A stretch of 64,000 nucleotides of DNA from Roseicyclus sp. (GTDB lineage: Bacteria; Pseudomonadota; Alphaproteobacteria; Rhodobacterales; Rhodobacteraceae): assembly GCA_018401385.1 (NCBI GenBank), contig JAGYKZ010000002.1, forward strand, positions 1 through 64,000, written 5' to 3'. The notes beneath the pieces were generated by a model. It did not search any database, was not told the DNA's origin, and saw only the letters and a program-made list of their open reading frames with translations. Shown here piece after piece: positions 11,362-21,903 of the stretch. The first letter of the stretch is position 1; each line of letters begins with the position of its first letter. Position numbers and translations under genes: made by a program.

Positions 11362-11387
11362 GCAATCAGTCTAGAAGGGAGTGTTGG
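11362..11387 (+). repeat. Direct repeat copy 2 (duplicated sufB tail)
   Basis: gcaatcagtctagaagggagtgttgg, followed by ctga; matches the sufB 3' end with 2 mismatches. Confidence 0.85.
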
Positions 11388-11390
11388 CTG

Positions 11391-11585
11391 ATGAACTGGA
11401 AATATTGGCTATCTGCGGGCGAGCCGCGCCCGCGCTATGCGTTGTTGGTGGCGATTGGTGTGGTGGTGATGATGACCTTGACCTATTCGATCTGGCATCC
11501 AGGGGGGGCGGGTCTGGCGGCCTTTGCCGCGATTGCGGCGACCATCATCAGCCATGTTTCCGCCAAAATGATTATGCGGAAATAG
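11391..11585 (+). CDS. Small membrane protein
   Basis: 64 aa MNWKYWLSAGEPRPRYALLVAIGVVVMMTLTYSIWHPGGAGLAAFAAIAATIISHVSAKMIMRK; hydrophobic segment; in the suf operon. Confidence 0.55.
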   Translation: MNWKYWLSAGEPRPRYALLVAIGVVVMMTLTYSIWHPGGAGLAAFAAIAATIISHVSAKMIMRK

Positions 11586-11589
11586 ACGG

Positions 11590-11784
11590 ATGTTGCCCGA
11601 ACTTTTGCATCAAACCGCAGGTATTGGCGTTGGCACTTTTCTGGGGGCACTGATCGGCCTGTCCGTGCGCGCGCGCAGCGGCAAGCGGGGCGGTTTGGTG
11701 CGCGGGTCGGTTTTTCTGACCTCGGTTCTGGTTGGCATGGCCGCCTGGGTTGCAATGGCGCTTGTGCGCGCGATGATGGGATAG
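11590..11784 (+). CDS. Small membrane protein
   Basis: 64 aa [64 protein letters not shown]. Confidence 0.5.
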   Translation: MLPELLHQTAGIGVGTFLGALIGLSVRARSGKRGGLVRGSVFLTSVLVGMAAWVAMALVRAMMG

Positions 11785-11789
11785 AAGCG

Positions 11790-12101
11790 ATGATCGTGAC
11801 GACAACCCAATCCATCGAGGGCCAAAAGATCACCCGCTACCACGGGATCGTGGTGGGGGAGGCGATTTTGGGCGCGAATGTCTTTCGCGACATTTTCGCC
11901 AGCATCACTGATATGATCGGCGGCCGCTCTGGCGCCTATGAGGAGGAGATGGCCCGCGCGCGCGAGGTGGCCCTGTCCGAGATGCAAGAGCGCGCCGCCG
12001 AGCAGGGTGCCAATGCCGTGGTCGGTGTCGATCTGGATTATGAAGTGATTAACAATATGTTGATGGTCAGCGCCTCTGGCACAGCCGTCACGGTGGAATA
12101 A
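11790..12101 (+). CDS. YbjQ-family (heavy-metal-binding domain) protein
   Basis: 103 aa: [82 protein letters not shown]. Confidence 0.85.
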   Translation: MIVTTTQSIEGQKITRYHGIVVGEAILGANVFRDIFASITDMIGGRSGAYEEEMARAREVALSEMQERAAEQGANAVVGVDLDYEVINNMLMVSASGTAVTVE

Positions 12102-12134
12102 GGTAAAGGGCGACTGCCCGCGAAGGAGAAGATA

Positions 12135-12890
12135 ATGCTTGAGATCAAGAACTTACATGTCGAACTTGAGGAGGAGGGGAAGCAAATCCTCAAAGGTGTC
12201 GACCTGACCGTGGAAGCGGGCAAGGTTCATGCGATCATGGGACCAAACGGTTCGGGCAAATCAACCTTGTCCTATGTGCTGTCGGGACGCGATGGGTATC
12301 GTGTCACTGACGGCTCTGCCAGCTTGTTAGGGGAAGACATTCTTGAGATGGAACCCGAGGCGCGCGCCGCCGCGGGCCTGTTCTTGGCTTTCCAGTATCC
12401 TGTCGAAATTCCAGGTGTCGGCAATATGACCTTCCTGCGCACCGCGCTCAATGCACAGCGCAAATTGCGCGGCGAGGATGAGGTGAGCGCAGCGGATTTC
12501 CTGAAACTGGTGCGGGAGAAAGCCAAGACCCTGAAAATCGATGCTGAAATGCTTAAGCGGCCCGTCAATGTGGGCTTTTCCGGCGGTGAGAAAAAGCGCA
12601 ATGAAATCCTGCAAATGGCAATGTTGGAACCCAAGATGTGCATCTTGGACGAAACCGACAGCGGCCTGGATGTGGATGCGATGAAGCTGGTCTCTGATGG
12701 CGTCAACGCACTGCGCGATGCAGGGCGTGGTTTCTTGGTCATCACCCATTACCAACGCCTGCTGGACCATATCAAACCCGATGTGGTGCATATCATGTCA
12801 GACGGGCGGATCATCAAAACAGGCGGACCCGAATTGGCGCTTGAGGTCGAGAAAAACGGCTATGCCGATTTGTTGGCGGAGGCGGTCTGA
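12135..12890 (+). CDS. sufC: Fe-S assembly ATPase SufC
   Basis: MLEIKNLHVELEEEGKQILKGVDLTVEAGKVHAIMGPNGSGKSTLSYVLSGR...GFSGGEKKRNEILQMA...LDETDSGLD. Confidence 0.95.
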   Translation: MLEIKNLHVELEEEGKQILKGVDLTVEAGKVHAIMGPNGSGKSTLSYVLSGRDGYRVTDGSASLLGEDILEMEPEARAAAGLFLAFQYPVEIPGVGNMTFLRTALNAQRKLRGEDEVSAADFLKLVREKAKTLKIDAEMLKRPVNVGFSGGEKKRNEILQMAMLEPKMCILDETDSGLDVDAMKLVSDGVNALRDAGRGFLVITHYQRLLDHIKPDVVHIMSDGRIIKTGGPELALEVEKNGYADLLAEAV

Positions 12891-14188
12891 TGGCTCTGGC
12901 ACAGGCACGCATTGATCTGACCGAGACCCGTATCGCGGCATATGATCTGCCCGAAGGGGCCACTTGGGCCAATGAGGCGCGCCATACCGCCCTGACGCGG
13001 CTGCGCGCGATGGGTCTACCGACCGCACGGGATGAATATTGGAAATACACCAACCCCGCCGAACTGACCGCCCCCACCGCCCCTGAGGCAGCCCTTTTTG
13101 ATATGGGCACGGATCGCGCGGTTTTTACCGATATCGACCGCCTCAAGATCGTGTTTGTCGATGGTGTGTTTGATCCGGATCAATCAGATGATCTCAGCCT
13201 CGAAGGGTTGGAAATCGCGCGTCTGAGCGCGGTGATGAAGACCGATATCCACTGGGCGATGGAGCTGTATGGCCATCTTGAAACCCATGGCCAAGACCCC
13301 GTGGCGCGCCCCTTAGCGGCGCTCAACACGGGTTTTGCCACGGATGGTGTCGTGATCCGCGCAACGGGGAAGGTGTCAAAGCCCGTCAGCCTGATCTATC
13401 TGCACCAGTCCGAAACCTCGGACGCGGTGTTGCACCATGTGATCCGCGTGGAAGAGGGCGCAGAAATGACCCTGTTGGAGCAAGGCCCCGCTGCGGCACG
13501 GTTCAATAGCGTTACGGAGGTCGATCTGGCCCCAACGGCGCGCTTTCATCACATCCGCGCACAGGGGCGCGATCATGCCCGCCGTGCCGTGACCCACAGC
13601 TTTGTGCGTGTGGCCGAAGCGGCGCATTACAAAAGCTTTACCCTCACCTGCAACGGCGTTTTGATCCGTAATGAGCACGTGATTGATATTGTCGGGGACA
13701 ACGCCGTGGCCCATGTGGCGGGTGCTGCCCTTGGCGATGGCAAACGGGTGGAATTTCACCATGATGACACGGTCTTTGTCACCCATCGGGGCGAGGATTG
13801 CGAAAGCCGTCAGGTGTTCAAAAAGGTGCTCCGCAACGGGGCCTTTGGCGTGTTTCAGGGCAAAATTCTTGTCACGCCTGGTGCGCAAAAAACCGATGGC
13901 TATCAAATCAGCCAAGCCTTGCTTTTGGATGAGGACAGCACCTTTTTGGCCAAGCCTGAGCTAGAGATTTACGCCGATGACGTAAAATGCAGCCACGGCT
14001 CGACCACAGGCGCGATTGACGAGGAGGCGCTGTTCTACCTCCGCTCGCGCGGGGTGGATCACTCAACCGCGACCGATCTTTTGGTTTTGGCTTTCTTGGC
14101 CGAAGCGATTGACGAGATCCAGGATGAGATGCTGCGCGCAGATATTCTGGCGCAGCTGGATCTGTGGTTGGCGCGGCGGCGCGATTAG
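12890..14188 (+). CDS. sufD: Fe-S assembly protein SufD
   Basis: 432 aa; C-terminal VKCSHGSTTGAIDEEALFYLRSRG; overlaps the sufC stop. Confidence 0.92.
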   Translation: MALAQARIDLTETRIAAYDLPEGATWANEARHTALTRLRAMGLPTARDEYWKYTNPAELTAPTAPEAALFDMGTDRAVFTDIDRLKIVFVDGVFDPDQSDDLSLEGLEIARLSAVMKTDIHWAMELYGHLETHGQDPVARPLAALNTGFATDGVVIRATGKVSKPVSLIYLHQSETSDAVLHHVIRVEEGAEMTLLEQGPAAARFNSVTEVDLAPTARFHHIRAQGRDHARRAVTHSFVRVAEAAHYKSFTLTCNGVLIRNEHVIDIVGDNAVAHVAGAALGDGKRVEFHHDDTVFVTHRGEDCESRQVFKKVLRNGAFGVFQGKILVTPGAQKTDGYQISQALLLDEDSTFLAKPELEIYADDVKCSHGSTTGAIDEEALFYLRSRGVDHSTATDLLVLAFLAEAIDEIQDEMLRADILAQLDLWLARRRD

Positions 14189-14203
14189 GGGGGCGGGGCG
14201 CAT

Positions 14204-14710
14204 ATGTCGGTCACAAGGGATATTGTCGCCTCATGGCACAGCCCGCGTGCGGTGATCCGCGCGATGCTTGCGCGTGGTCGCCGCGAGGATCGCGCGATTG
14301 CCTTTGTGATGATTGCCTGTTTCCTGCTCTTTGTGGCGCAATGGCCAAGCCTGAGCCGAGAGGCCTTTCTTGACCCTACCGTGCCGTTGCAGGCGCGCCT
14401 GTCCATCACCTTTTTCTCGATGATGATGGTGATGCCCCTGATGCTGTATATTTTGGCGGCATTGAGCCATGTTCTGGTCAAACTCGCGCGCGGGCGGGGC
14501 AGTTTCTATTCGGCGCGTTTGGCGCTGTTCTGGTCGCTGCTGGTCACCTCGCCTTTGTTCTTGCTCTATGGGCTGGTGGCGGGTTTTATCGGGCAAGGGC
14601 CAGCGATGACGGCGATGGGGGTTGTCACATTGCTGGGATTTTTTGCGATCTGGCTGTCCTGCCTGTTTGAGGCAGAGCGCGCGCCAGAGGCTGCATCAGA
14701 AGGGGTGTAA
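14204..14710 (+). CDS. YIP1-family membrane protein
   Basis: 168 aa, MSVTRDIVASWHSPRAVIRAMLARGRREDRAIAFVMIACFLLFVAQWPSLSREA..., multiple TM segments. Confidence 0.65.
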   Translation: MSVTRDIVASWHSPRAVIRAMLARGRREDRAIAFVMIACFLLFVAQWPSLSREAFLDPTVPLQARLSITFFSMMMVMPLMLYILAALSHVLVKLARGRGSFYSARLALFWSLLVTSPLFLLYGLVAGFIGQGPAMTAMGVVTLLGFFAIWLSCLFEAERAPEAASEGV

Positions 14711-14715
14711 AGGCT

Positions 14716-15305
14716 GTGAACCTGTCGGAATTGCTGACTTTGTCAGGACTGTGGCGCAACACGCGGGACACGATCCGTGCCCCGCATGAGGCCGCGCGCG
14801 CCGTGCTTGCCTTGAACCTGCCGCGCGATGCGCTGTGGTTGGCCTTGGCCTTGGTGATCACCTTATCCACGCTGATGGCCAGTGCGGTCACACTTATGCT
14901 GCCTGTTCCGCCCTCTGATATGGGCCTGCCGATGCCCATTTTCATGGGCATTCTTCAGGCGCTTTTCCTTGTTCTTGGCGGTTGCCGTGATTGGCGCGCG
15001 GTTTGGCGGCAAGGGGAACTTCGATGGCGCGCTTGCGCTGGATGATCTGGTTGCAAGCCGTGTTTTTGGTGGTGCAAGCCTTTCAGATTGCCGCGATTGC
15101 CTTAGGCTTTTCAGCCTTATCGGATATCGTCAGTCTGGCGTCCATTCCGCTGTTTTTCTGGCTTATGGCGCAGTTTGTCACCGTGTTGCATGGGTTTTCC
15201 TCTGTCTGGAAAACCTTTTGGTCTATTATCATGTTTTTGCTGGCCTTTGGGTTTTTGTTGTCACTGGTCGTGACCACCTTTGGCCTTGTGCCTGCAATAC
15301 CGTAA
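14716..15305 (+). pseudogene. Second YIP1-family membrane protein, frameshifted twice
   Basis: MNLSELLTLSGLWRNTRDTIRAPHEAARAVLALNLPRDALWLALALVITL then VAVIGARFGGKGNFDGALAL then MIWLQAVFLVVQAFQIAAIALGFSALSDIVSLASIPLFFWLMAQFVTVLHGFSSVWKTF. Confidence 0.6.
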
Positions 15306-15314
15306 AGGGTGCTT

Positions 15315-16535
15315 ATGTTTGATGTTGATAAAATCCGCGCTGATTTTCCGATCCTCTCGCGTGAGGTGAACGGAAAGCCCCTGGTGTATCTGGACAATGG
15401 CGCAAGCGCTCAAAAGCCGCACGCGGTGATTGATGCGATGAGCCATGCCTATGAGATGGAATATGCCAATGTGCATCGCGGGCTTCATCACCTCTCGATG
15501 GTGGCGACCGAGGCCTATGAGGGCGTGCGCGGTAAGATCGCACGGTTTCTGGGTGTCAACGATGAGCGCGAGATTGTCTTTACCACGGGGGCAACAGAAG
15601 GGATCAATCTGGTCTCCTATGGGTGGGCCGCACCGCGCCTGAAGGCGGGTGACGAGATCATCCTGACTATTGCAGAGCATCACGCCAATATCGTGCCTTG
15701 GCATTTTCTGCGCGAACGTCTTGGGGTGAAATTGGTCTGGGTTGACACTGATGTGAACGGTGACCTTGATCCACAAGCCATGATTGACGCAATCACCCCG
15801 CGCACACGGCTGATTGCCATGTCGCATATGTCAAATGTGCTTGGCACGGTGTTTGACATCAAAACGGTGATTGACGCGGCCCATGCCCGTGGGGTGGCCG
15901 TGTTGATTGACGGCTCTCAGGCGGCGGTGCATATGCCGCTCAACCTTGATGCGCTTGGGGCGGATTTCTACGCGATCACGGGGCATAAGCTTTATGGCCC
16001 CTCAGGATCTGGGGCGATTTATATCAAATCCGCACGCATGGCGGAAATGCAGCCTTTCATGGGCGGCGGCGATATGATCCGCGAGGTGCATCGCGATGAG
16101 ATCACATGGAATGATCCACCGATGAAATTCGAGGCGGGCACGCCCGGAATTGTGCAGCAAATTGGCCTTGGCGTGGCGCTGGATTACATGAGTGCTGTTG
16201 GAATGGAGGCGATTGCCGCCCATGAGGCCGATCTGACCGATTACGCCCGCACCCGCCTTGCGGGGCTGAATTGGCTGAATGTGCAGGGCAATTCCACGCA
16301 TAAGGGCGCGATTTTTTCTTTCACGATTGAGGGGGCCGCGCACGCCCATGACATCTCGACTGTCTTGGATAAAAAAGGTGTTGCGGTGCGTGCGGGCCAC
16401 CATTGTGCGCAGCCCTTGATGGAGCATATGGGGGTGCCCGCCACCTGCCGCGCTTCCTTTGGGATGTATAACACCCGCGCCGAAGTGGACGCGCTGGTCG
16501 AGGCGTTGGAGTTGTGCCACGATCTTTTTTCCTGA
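15315..16535 (+). CDS. sufS: SufS cysteine desulfurase
   Basis: [42 protein letters not shown]...[41 protein letters not shown]. Confidence 0.93.
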   Translation: MFDVDKIRADFPILSREVNGKPLVYLDNGASAQKPHAVIDAMSHAYEMEYANVHRGLHHLSMVATEAYEGVRGKIARFLGVNDEREIVFTTGATEGINLVSYGWAAPRLKAGDEIILTIAEHHANIVPWHFLRERLGVKLVWVDTDVNGDLDPQAMIDAITPRTRLIAMSHMSNVLGTVFDIKTVIDAAHARGVAVLIDGSQAAVHMPLNLDALGADFYAITGHKLYGPSGSGAIYIKSARMAEMQPFMGGGDMIREVHRDEITWNDPPMKFEAGTPGIVQQIGLGVALDYMSAVGMEAIAAHEADLTDYARTRLAGLNWLNVQGNSTHKGAIFSFTIEGAAHAHDISTVLDKKGVAVRAGHHCAQPLMEHMGVPATCRASFGMYNTRAEVDALVEALELCHDLFS

Positions 16536-16628
16536 GGTTTTCCGCAGCGCGGGTTCACACTGGACCGTTTCGCGCAGTGAAAGCCGCATTGGCGATTGCG
16601 AAACCCCGCCCGCGCCGCTAAAAGCACC

Positions 16629-16710
<82 letters not shown>

Positions 16711-17009
16711 TTTCGCCAAGGCGATGGCTGTGGGTCGTCGACACCTACGGGCCGAACAAAGGCTTGGGCGTTGGGAGGCTGCGCGGTCTGGTGCTGCCTT
16801 TGCAAGACATTGTGGGGGGGCATTGCGACCCTGTGCTGTCAAAACGGGGTTCGGCTTTTCGACCGTCAGCCGTTTGTCCGTGCGCTCTGTTCGGGGATGC
16901 ACGGGCCCGCTCAGGCACGATAGAGCCGCGTTTCGGACAATTCGCCCCGCCGTTCAAGCAAGACACTGGCGATCTGGGCCATGCTCGAGTTCACCTGCTT
17001 CAGGTGCTG

Positions 17010-17339
17010 AGCGCGGGCAAAGCGGTTTATATTGGCCTTAATCTGGGCGCATCAGGCTTGAAGGGCGTTCTCATCCGCGAAGATCAGGTGGTTCTGGCCG
17101 AGGCCAGCGCGGCCCTGAGTGTGGCACGCCCCGCGCCCGGCTGGTCGGAACAAGCGCCCGGAGACTGGATTGCCGCAGCGCAGTCTGTGCTTGACCAATT
17201 GGCGGTCCATGGTCTGGAGAATTTGCGCGGGATCGGGCTGTCGGGGCAGGCGCTGACCACGCAGCTTGGCCCCCTGCAAGCGACGGGCGCGGCACAAGCT
17301 GGAGGCGATGCGGAAGCCGCCAATTACAGAAAGCACTGA
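17010..17339 (+). pseudogene. Truncated N-terminal fragment of a xylulokinase-like (FGGY) sugar kinase
   Basis: VYIGLNLGASGLKGVLIREDQVVLAEASAALSVARPAPGWSEQAPGDWIAAAQSVLDQL...IRGIGLSGQ-like start of XylB; no kinase C-terminus follows. Confidence 0.6.
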
Positions 17340-17453
17340 CATGGCGACTAGTTCAAACTTTGAAGTACTGGCAGGACGTTACAGAGCGTATCGCCGCGTT
17401 GACGAATTTTCAGCAGTGCAGGTGCTGCGAGTGTTGAAATGGGCGCTGTCGCG

Positions 17454-18350
17454 CTATCGTTGGCCGATTTGTGGGACTGTCCGAAAGGTTTTAGCATAGT
17501 CTGTGACCTGTCGATTGATGTCCAAAGGTGCAAAGGGCATATGTGCTTGCAGGCGGTGCAGAAGCGGGGCCATAGCGGCAGTCGGTGACTGTTCCAAGGT
17601 TGCAGACAGCCGCAGCAGATGGAAGGCCTCGAACGCACTGGCGATCCAGCCTGCCATTTCGCCCAATGTGACTGGGCGGCCCGATGCTATGTCGATTGCG
17701 CCCATGCAGCGTGTTTGCAAAAGGGCGCACAGGCATTTTGCGACATGAGAGGTGGGGGCATAATCGCGGATCAGGTGCGGGGCCAAAACATCAGCGGGCT
17801 GGCCAGCTGCCAAACGTTGGCAGATTTGTGGAACAAAGCGCCGTGCGTCTTCACCCGGCCCAAACAGGTGAAATAACCGCGCCCAAATCAGATCTTCGCC
17901 GCACAGATCGGACAAATCGCGCCAAAGCGCGGCTTTTGCTTTGCCATAGGCGGTGGTGGGGCGTATCGGGCGGTGTTCGTCCCACGGGCCAGCATCGTCT
18001 GCGTCATATTCGGCGCAAGTGCCCAGCGCGATCATACGCGTGCCGCCATGGCTGCGCCAACGCCGCACCAGATCCAGCGATGCGTGATGCCACGCGTCAT
18101 TGGCGGGCGATGTCCAAAAGGCGCCATGCTCGATGTGCCATGCGCAATGGATCATGCGCGGCGCAAGGCCCGCGATCTGTGCGCGGCCCTCGGGCGAGAG
18201 CAAATCGGCCTGATGCCAGACCACCCCAGCCATCGGGGGGGCTATGCCGCGGCTTACCGCATGGACAGGCACTTGGCAGGCGACAAGTTCAGCCAGAACC
18301 GCCCGCCCGACAAAGCCTGTCGCTCCTGTCAGCAAAACGGGTTCAATCAT
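17454..18350 (-). CDS. NAD-dependent epimerase/dehydratase (nucleotide-sugar)
   Basis: MIEPVLLTGATGFVGRAVLAELVACQVPVHAVSRG...YGKAKAALW; Rossmann GATGFVG and YxxxK. Confidence 0.8.
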   Translation of the reverse strand: MIEPVLLTGATGFVGRAVLAELVACQVPVHAVSRGIAPPMAGVVWHQADLLSPEGRAQIAGLAPRMIHCAWHIEHGAFWTSPANDAWHHASLDLVRRWRSHGGTRMIALGTCAEYDADDAGPWDEHRPIRPTTAYGKAKAALWRDLSDLCGEDLIWARLFHLFGPGEDARRFVPQICQRLAAGQPADVLAPHLIRDYAPTSHVAKCLCALLQTRCMGAIDIASGRPVTLGEMAGWIASAFEAFHLLRLSATLEQSPTAAMAPLLHRLQAHMPFAPLDINRQVTDYAKTFRTVPQIGQR

Positions 18351-18876
18351 CGGCATAATCGGGCCACTCGCGGTCACGCTCGGACATCACCGCAGGGGGA
18401 TGCGGCCAATTGATTCCAAAATTTGGATCGTTCCAACGTGCGCCGCGCGCCGCCATAGGCCTGTGCGGGGTATCCATCAGATATTCCACCACTGCCCCCT
18501 GCGTCAACGTAAGGTATCCATGCGCCACCCCGCGCGGTAAAAACAGGGCGTTGCCATCTTCAGAAGACAAAATTTTTGCGAACCAGCGCAGATAGGTCGG
18601 GCTGTCTTTGCGCAGATCCAGCGCCACATCCCACACGGCCCCCACCACGCAGCGCACCAGCTTTTGTTCGGCATTTTCCCCAGCCTGCCAATGCATCCCA
18701 CGCAGGGTATGGACGGCATGATTGGTGGATAGGCTGGATTGAGTGGGCGTGAAAGCGATACGGGCGCGTGCGAAGGCCTCTGCGCACCAAAGACGCTGAA
18801 ACCTGCCGCGATTGTCTTCTTGGGCATCGCTTTGCACTTCGAAAACCATCGGCAGGGGGCTTATGTTAAAACGCAT
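18343..18876 (-). CDS. dTDP-4-dehydrorhamnose 3,5-epimerase family (RfbC/RmlC-like)
   Basis: EDNRGRF...STNHAVHTLRGMHWQAGENAEQKLVRCVVGAVWDVALDLRKDSPTY...FLPRGVAHGYLTL. Confidence 0.88.
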   Translation of the reverse strand: MRFNISPLPMVFEVQSDAQEDNRGRFQRLWCAEAFARARIAFTPTQSSLSTNHAVHTLRGMHWQAGENAEQKLVRCVVGAVWDVALDLRKDSPTYLRWFAKILSSEDGNALFLPRGVAHGYLTLTQGAVVEYLMDTPHRPMAARGARWNDPNFGINWPHPPAVMSERDREWPDYADD

Positions 18877-20104
18877 CACAGTTGCCGCATTTCCGGGACA
18901 GCCGTCCAAATTGCGCCTGAATACCCTGCGGCACGAAGCTGGCTGAAAATCTCGGGCGCAATGTTCCACGGCAGTATGAGGATATCATCGGGCCGCAAAT
19001 CCAGCATGGCCTGCGGCGTGACCACGGGAATATGACTGCCTGGCAATAGGCGCCCCTGTTTTGCGGGCGACAGGTCTGCCACCGCCAGCACATCACCACG
19101 CCGCACGCGGGCCGCGTTCAAAAAGGTGTTGCCCTTGGCGGCTGCGCCATATGTCGTGATTTTGCGGCCCATATCGGTTTTGATAGCCAGCCATGCCTGA
19201 AAGCCCTGTATCACCTCTGTCACCCGCGCAGAAAATCCGTTGTAAAAAGCATCCGTATCGACACCGCGCAGCGCCTCGGTCTTGCGCATGGCGATCAGCG
19301 CGGGCGACGGCGCGCGCAGGTCCTTGGCGGCCATTATGCGCAAGGAGCCACCATGGGTTGGCAATTGCTGAATGTCGAATAGATGCAAATCATGGCGCGA
19401 AAACAGCCGCTCAATCGCCAGCAACGAATAATAGGCGTAATGTTCGTGATAGATCGTGTCGAACTGCACGTGATCCACAAGGTTCAGCAGATGCGGCACC
19501 TCGACCGACAGAACGCCTGTTGGGGCCAGCAGCAGGGCCAGACCTGCAGTAAAGCTGTTGATGTCTGGCACATGGGCCAGAACATTATTGGCCACCACCA
19601 GGTCAGCGGTGCCGAAGCGCTGCACGATGTCCAATGCACTTTTTTCAGTTAGAAAAGCGACTTCGGTCGGAATGCCAGCCGCTAGGGCCGCCGCCGCGAC
19701 ATTGGCGGCAGGTTCAACGCCAAGGCAGGGAATGCCTGCGGCGACGAAATTGCGCAAAAGATACCCATCGTTCGAGGCCACCTCGATCACGCGAGAGGCG
19801 GGGCCGAGATTAAGCCGTTGCATCATGGCGGCGCAGAAATCGGCGGCATGGGCCGCCCAAGATGACGACGCCGATGAAAAATAGGCGTAATCGGTGAAAA
19901 TCCCCTTGGCATCAACCACATGATCCAGCTGCACCATTCGGCAGGCGCTGCACACCACCGCGCGCAGGGGCGTGGCTCGGCAGCCAAAATCGGCTGTGGC
20001 GGGTAAATAAGGCATTGGCCACTGCCATGGTGCCCAGATCGCAAAAACAGGGCCAAGGGGGCGGCGCAGGCGCGGCACTGGGAAATTCGGCAGACATCGA
20101 GTCA
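18876..20104 (-). CDS. SAM-dependent sugar C-methyltransferase (NovU/TylCIII-like), N-terminus frameshifted
   Basis: VCSACRMVQLDHVVDAKGIFTDYAYFSSASSSWAAHAADFCAAMMQRLNLGPASRVIEVASNDGYLLRNF...YHEHYAYYSLLAIERLFSRHDLHLFDIQQLPTHGGSLRI; N-term CDLGTMAVANALFT lies in another frame. Confidence 0.75.
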
Positions 20105-20114
20105 TATCTCCAGA

Positions 20115-21222
20115 AAGGTTTGAATTGCAGTGTCTGTCGCGGCGACTACATATCTTAACCGCGGCCACCCTATACCAGAGTGGCAGTTGCGGCAATGGCC
20201 TGATTGGGTCGTCAGCCGCGCAGACCAATACGGCGTGCGGCGGGCCAGCGCTGTCGAGCGCAGGCGCGGCTTTTCGAGCCATCGGCGGGGTGTCCATCGC
20301 CTGCCAATTGGGCGTAACATACTGTGGCTGCCCCCAAGCGGCCGAAAGCATATCCTTGCACCGATATTTCAGCCTCAGGGCCAAAGTTCACTGCAGGCGG
20401 GCAGGACTGCCCTTTGGCCAATTTCTCGGCGAGCAGCAGATAACCTGATATCACATCTATCACATGCTGAAACGGGCGCGTGGCATCTGGCTTGCGCAGG
20501 ATCAGCGGCTGCCCTGCGATTTGCGCGCGGATCAGGTCGGGGATCAACCTGCCCAGTCCAAAATCACCGCCCCCAATCACATTGCCTGCCCGCGCCGTGG
20601 CCATGGGGGGCAAATCGGCAAAGCTGGTGCGGTGGCTGGCCACCAAAATCTCGCACGCCGCCTTTGATGCGGAATAGGGATCATCGCCGCCCAAGGGATC
20701 GCTTTCCAAAAAGGCGCGGGGCAGGGTGTTTTGATAAACCTTGTCCGTTGTTGCAATCACCGCCGCCTGCACGCCCGCGCCGCGCAAGGCCTGTAGCAGG
20801 TGCAACGTGCCCGTCACATTGCTGGCCCATGTCTGTGCGGGGTCGCGGTAGCCTTCGGATACAATGGCCTGCGCAGCCAGATGCAACACAATGTCCGCGC
20901 CATGCACGGCCCGCTGAACGGCCTCTGCATCCCGCAGATCCGCGCGCACATCCTTGGCAAGACCCGCAGCCACGCCAAGCGTGCCAAAGGCCGATGGCCC
21001 CTCGGGCGGATCCAGCGCAAAGCCTGTCACCCGCGCGCCCATCAGCGCCAGCATCCGCGCCGCCCACGCGCCCTTGAACCCTGTATGCCCCGTCACTAAC
21101 ACATGCTTGCCTGCCCAGAACGCAGGGTCTGGCCGCCTTACCAGAGTTTCCAAGGCGCGCACCCCCCGTCCCACATGGCCTGCAACTGATCGCGGTCGCG
21201 CAGGGTGTCCATTGGCTGCCAA
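20115..21222 (-). pseudogene. rfbG: CDP-glucose 4,6-dehydratase (RfbG-like), C-terminus frameshifted
   Basis: FWAGKHVLVTGHTGFKGAWAARMLALMGARVTGFALDPPEGPSAF...AQAIVSEGYRDPAQTWASNVTGT...TTDKVYQN; C-terminal PNWQAMDTPPMARKAAPALDSA lies in another frame. Confidence 0.82.
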
Positions 21223-21903
21223 AAGCCGTGATGGTCATAGGCCATTAACGCGCCATCGCGGGCCAAGCCTTTGAGGGGGGCTTGCTCCCATAGGGTTGCA
21301 TCGCCTTCGATCCTGTCCAGCACGGCTGGGTGCAGCACAAAAAAGCCGCCGTTGATCGTGCCGCCATCGCCATCAGGCTTTTCGGTAAAGGCGGCCACGC
21401 GCTGGCCCGACCGCTCTAGTGCGCCAAAACGACCGGGCGGGGTCACCGCCGTCACCGTGGCCAGCTGCCCATGCGCGCGGTGAAAGGCGATTAGGGCGCT
21501 GATGTCGATATCCGACACCCCATCGCCATAGGTCAGGCAAAACGCATTCTCTTCTTGTAGAAGATGGCCCACACGTTTCAGACGCCCGCCGTTTGCGTTT
21601 CCTCGCCTTTGTATCGTCAGCGTCACCTGCGTCTGCTGCGGGACGCAGCACCTTTACCGCACCTGTGGCAAGGTCGATTGATAGATCGGACGACAGCCGT
21701 GCATAATTCAGAAAATAATCTTTGATTTGCCAGCCGCGATAGCCAAGGCAGATAATGAAATCCGTAACCCCATGGGCGGCGTAAATTTTCATGATATGCC
21801 ACAAAATCGGCTGCCCTCCGATTTCGATCATTGGTTTGGGCCGCAGCCCCGTTTCTTCGGACAGGCGCGTGCCACGTCCCCCTGCAAGAATTACAGCTTT
21901 CAC
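21138..21903 (-). pseudogene. rfbF: Glucose-1-phosphate cytidylyltransferase (RfbF-like), frameshifts near 21600-21650
   Basis: [67 protein letters not shown] then [30 protein letters not shown]...TINGGFFVLHPAVLDRIEGDATLWEQAPLKGLARDGALMAYDHHGFWQPMDTLRD. Confidence 0.85.

Noticed and set aside
17340-17453. Possible coding remnant linking the xylulokinase fragment to the sugar cluster
   Set aside because: The short ORF (17266..17499) has no recognisable motif; too little to support a call.
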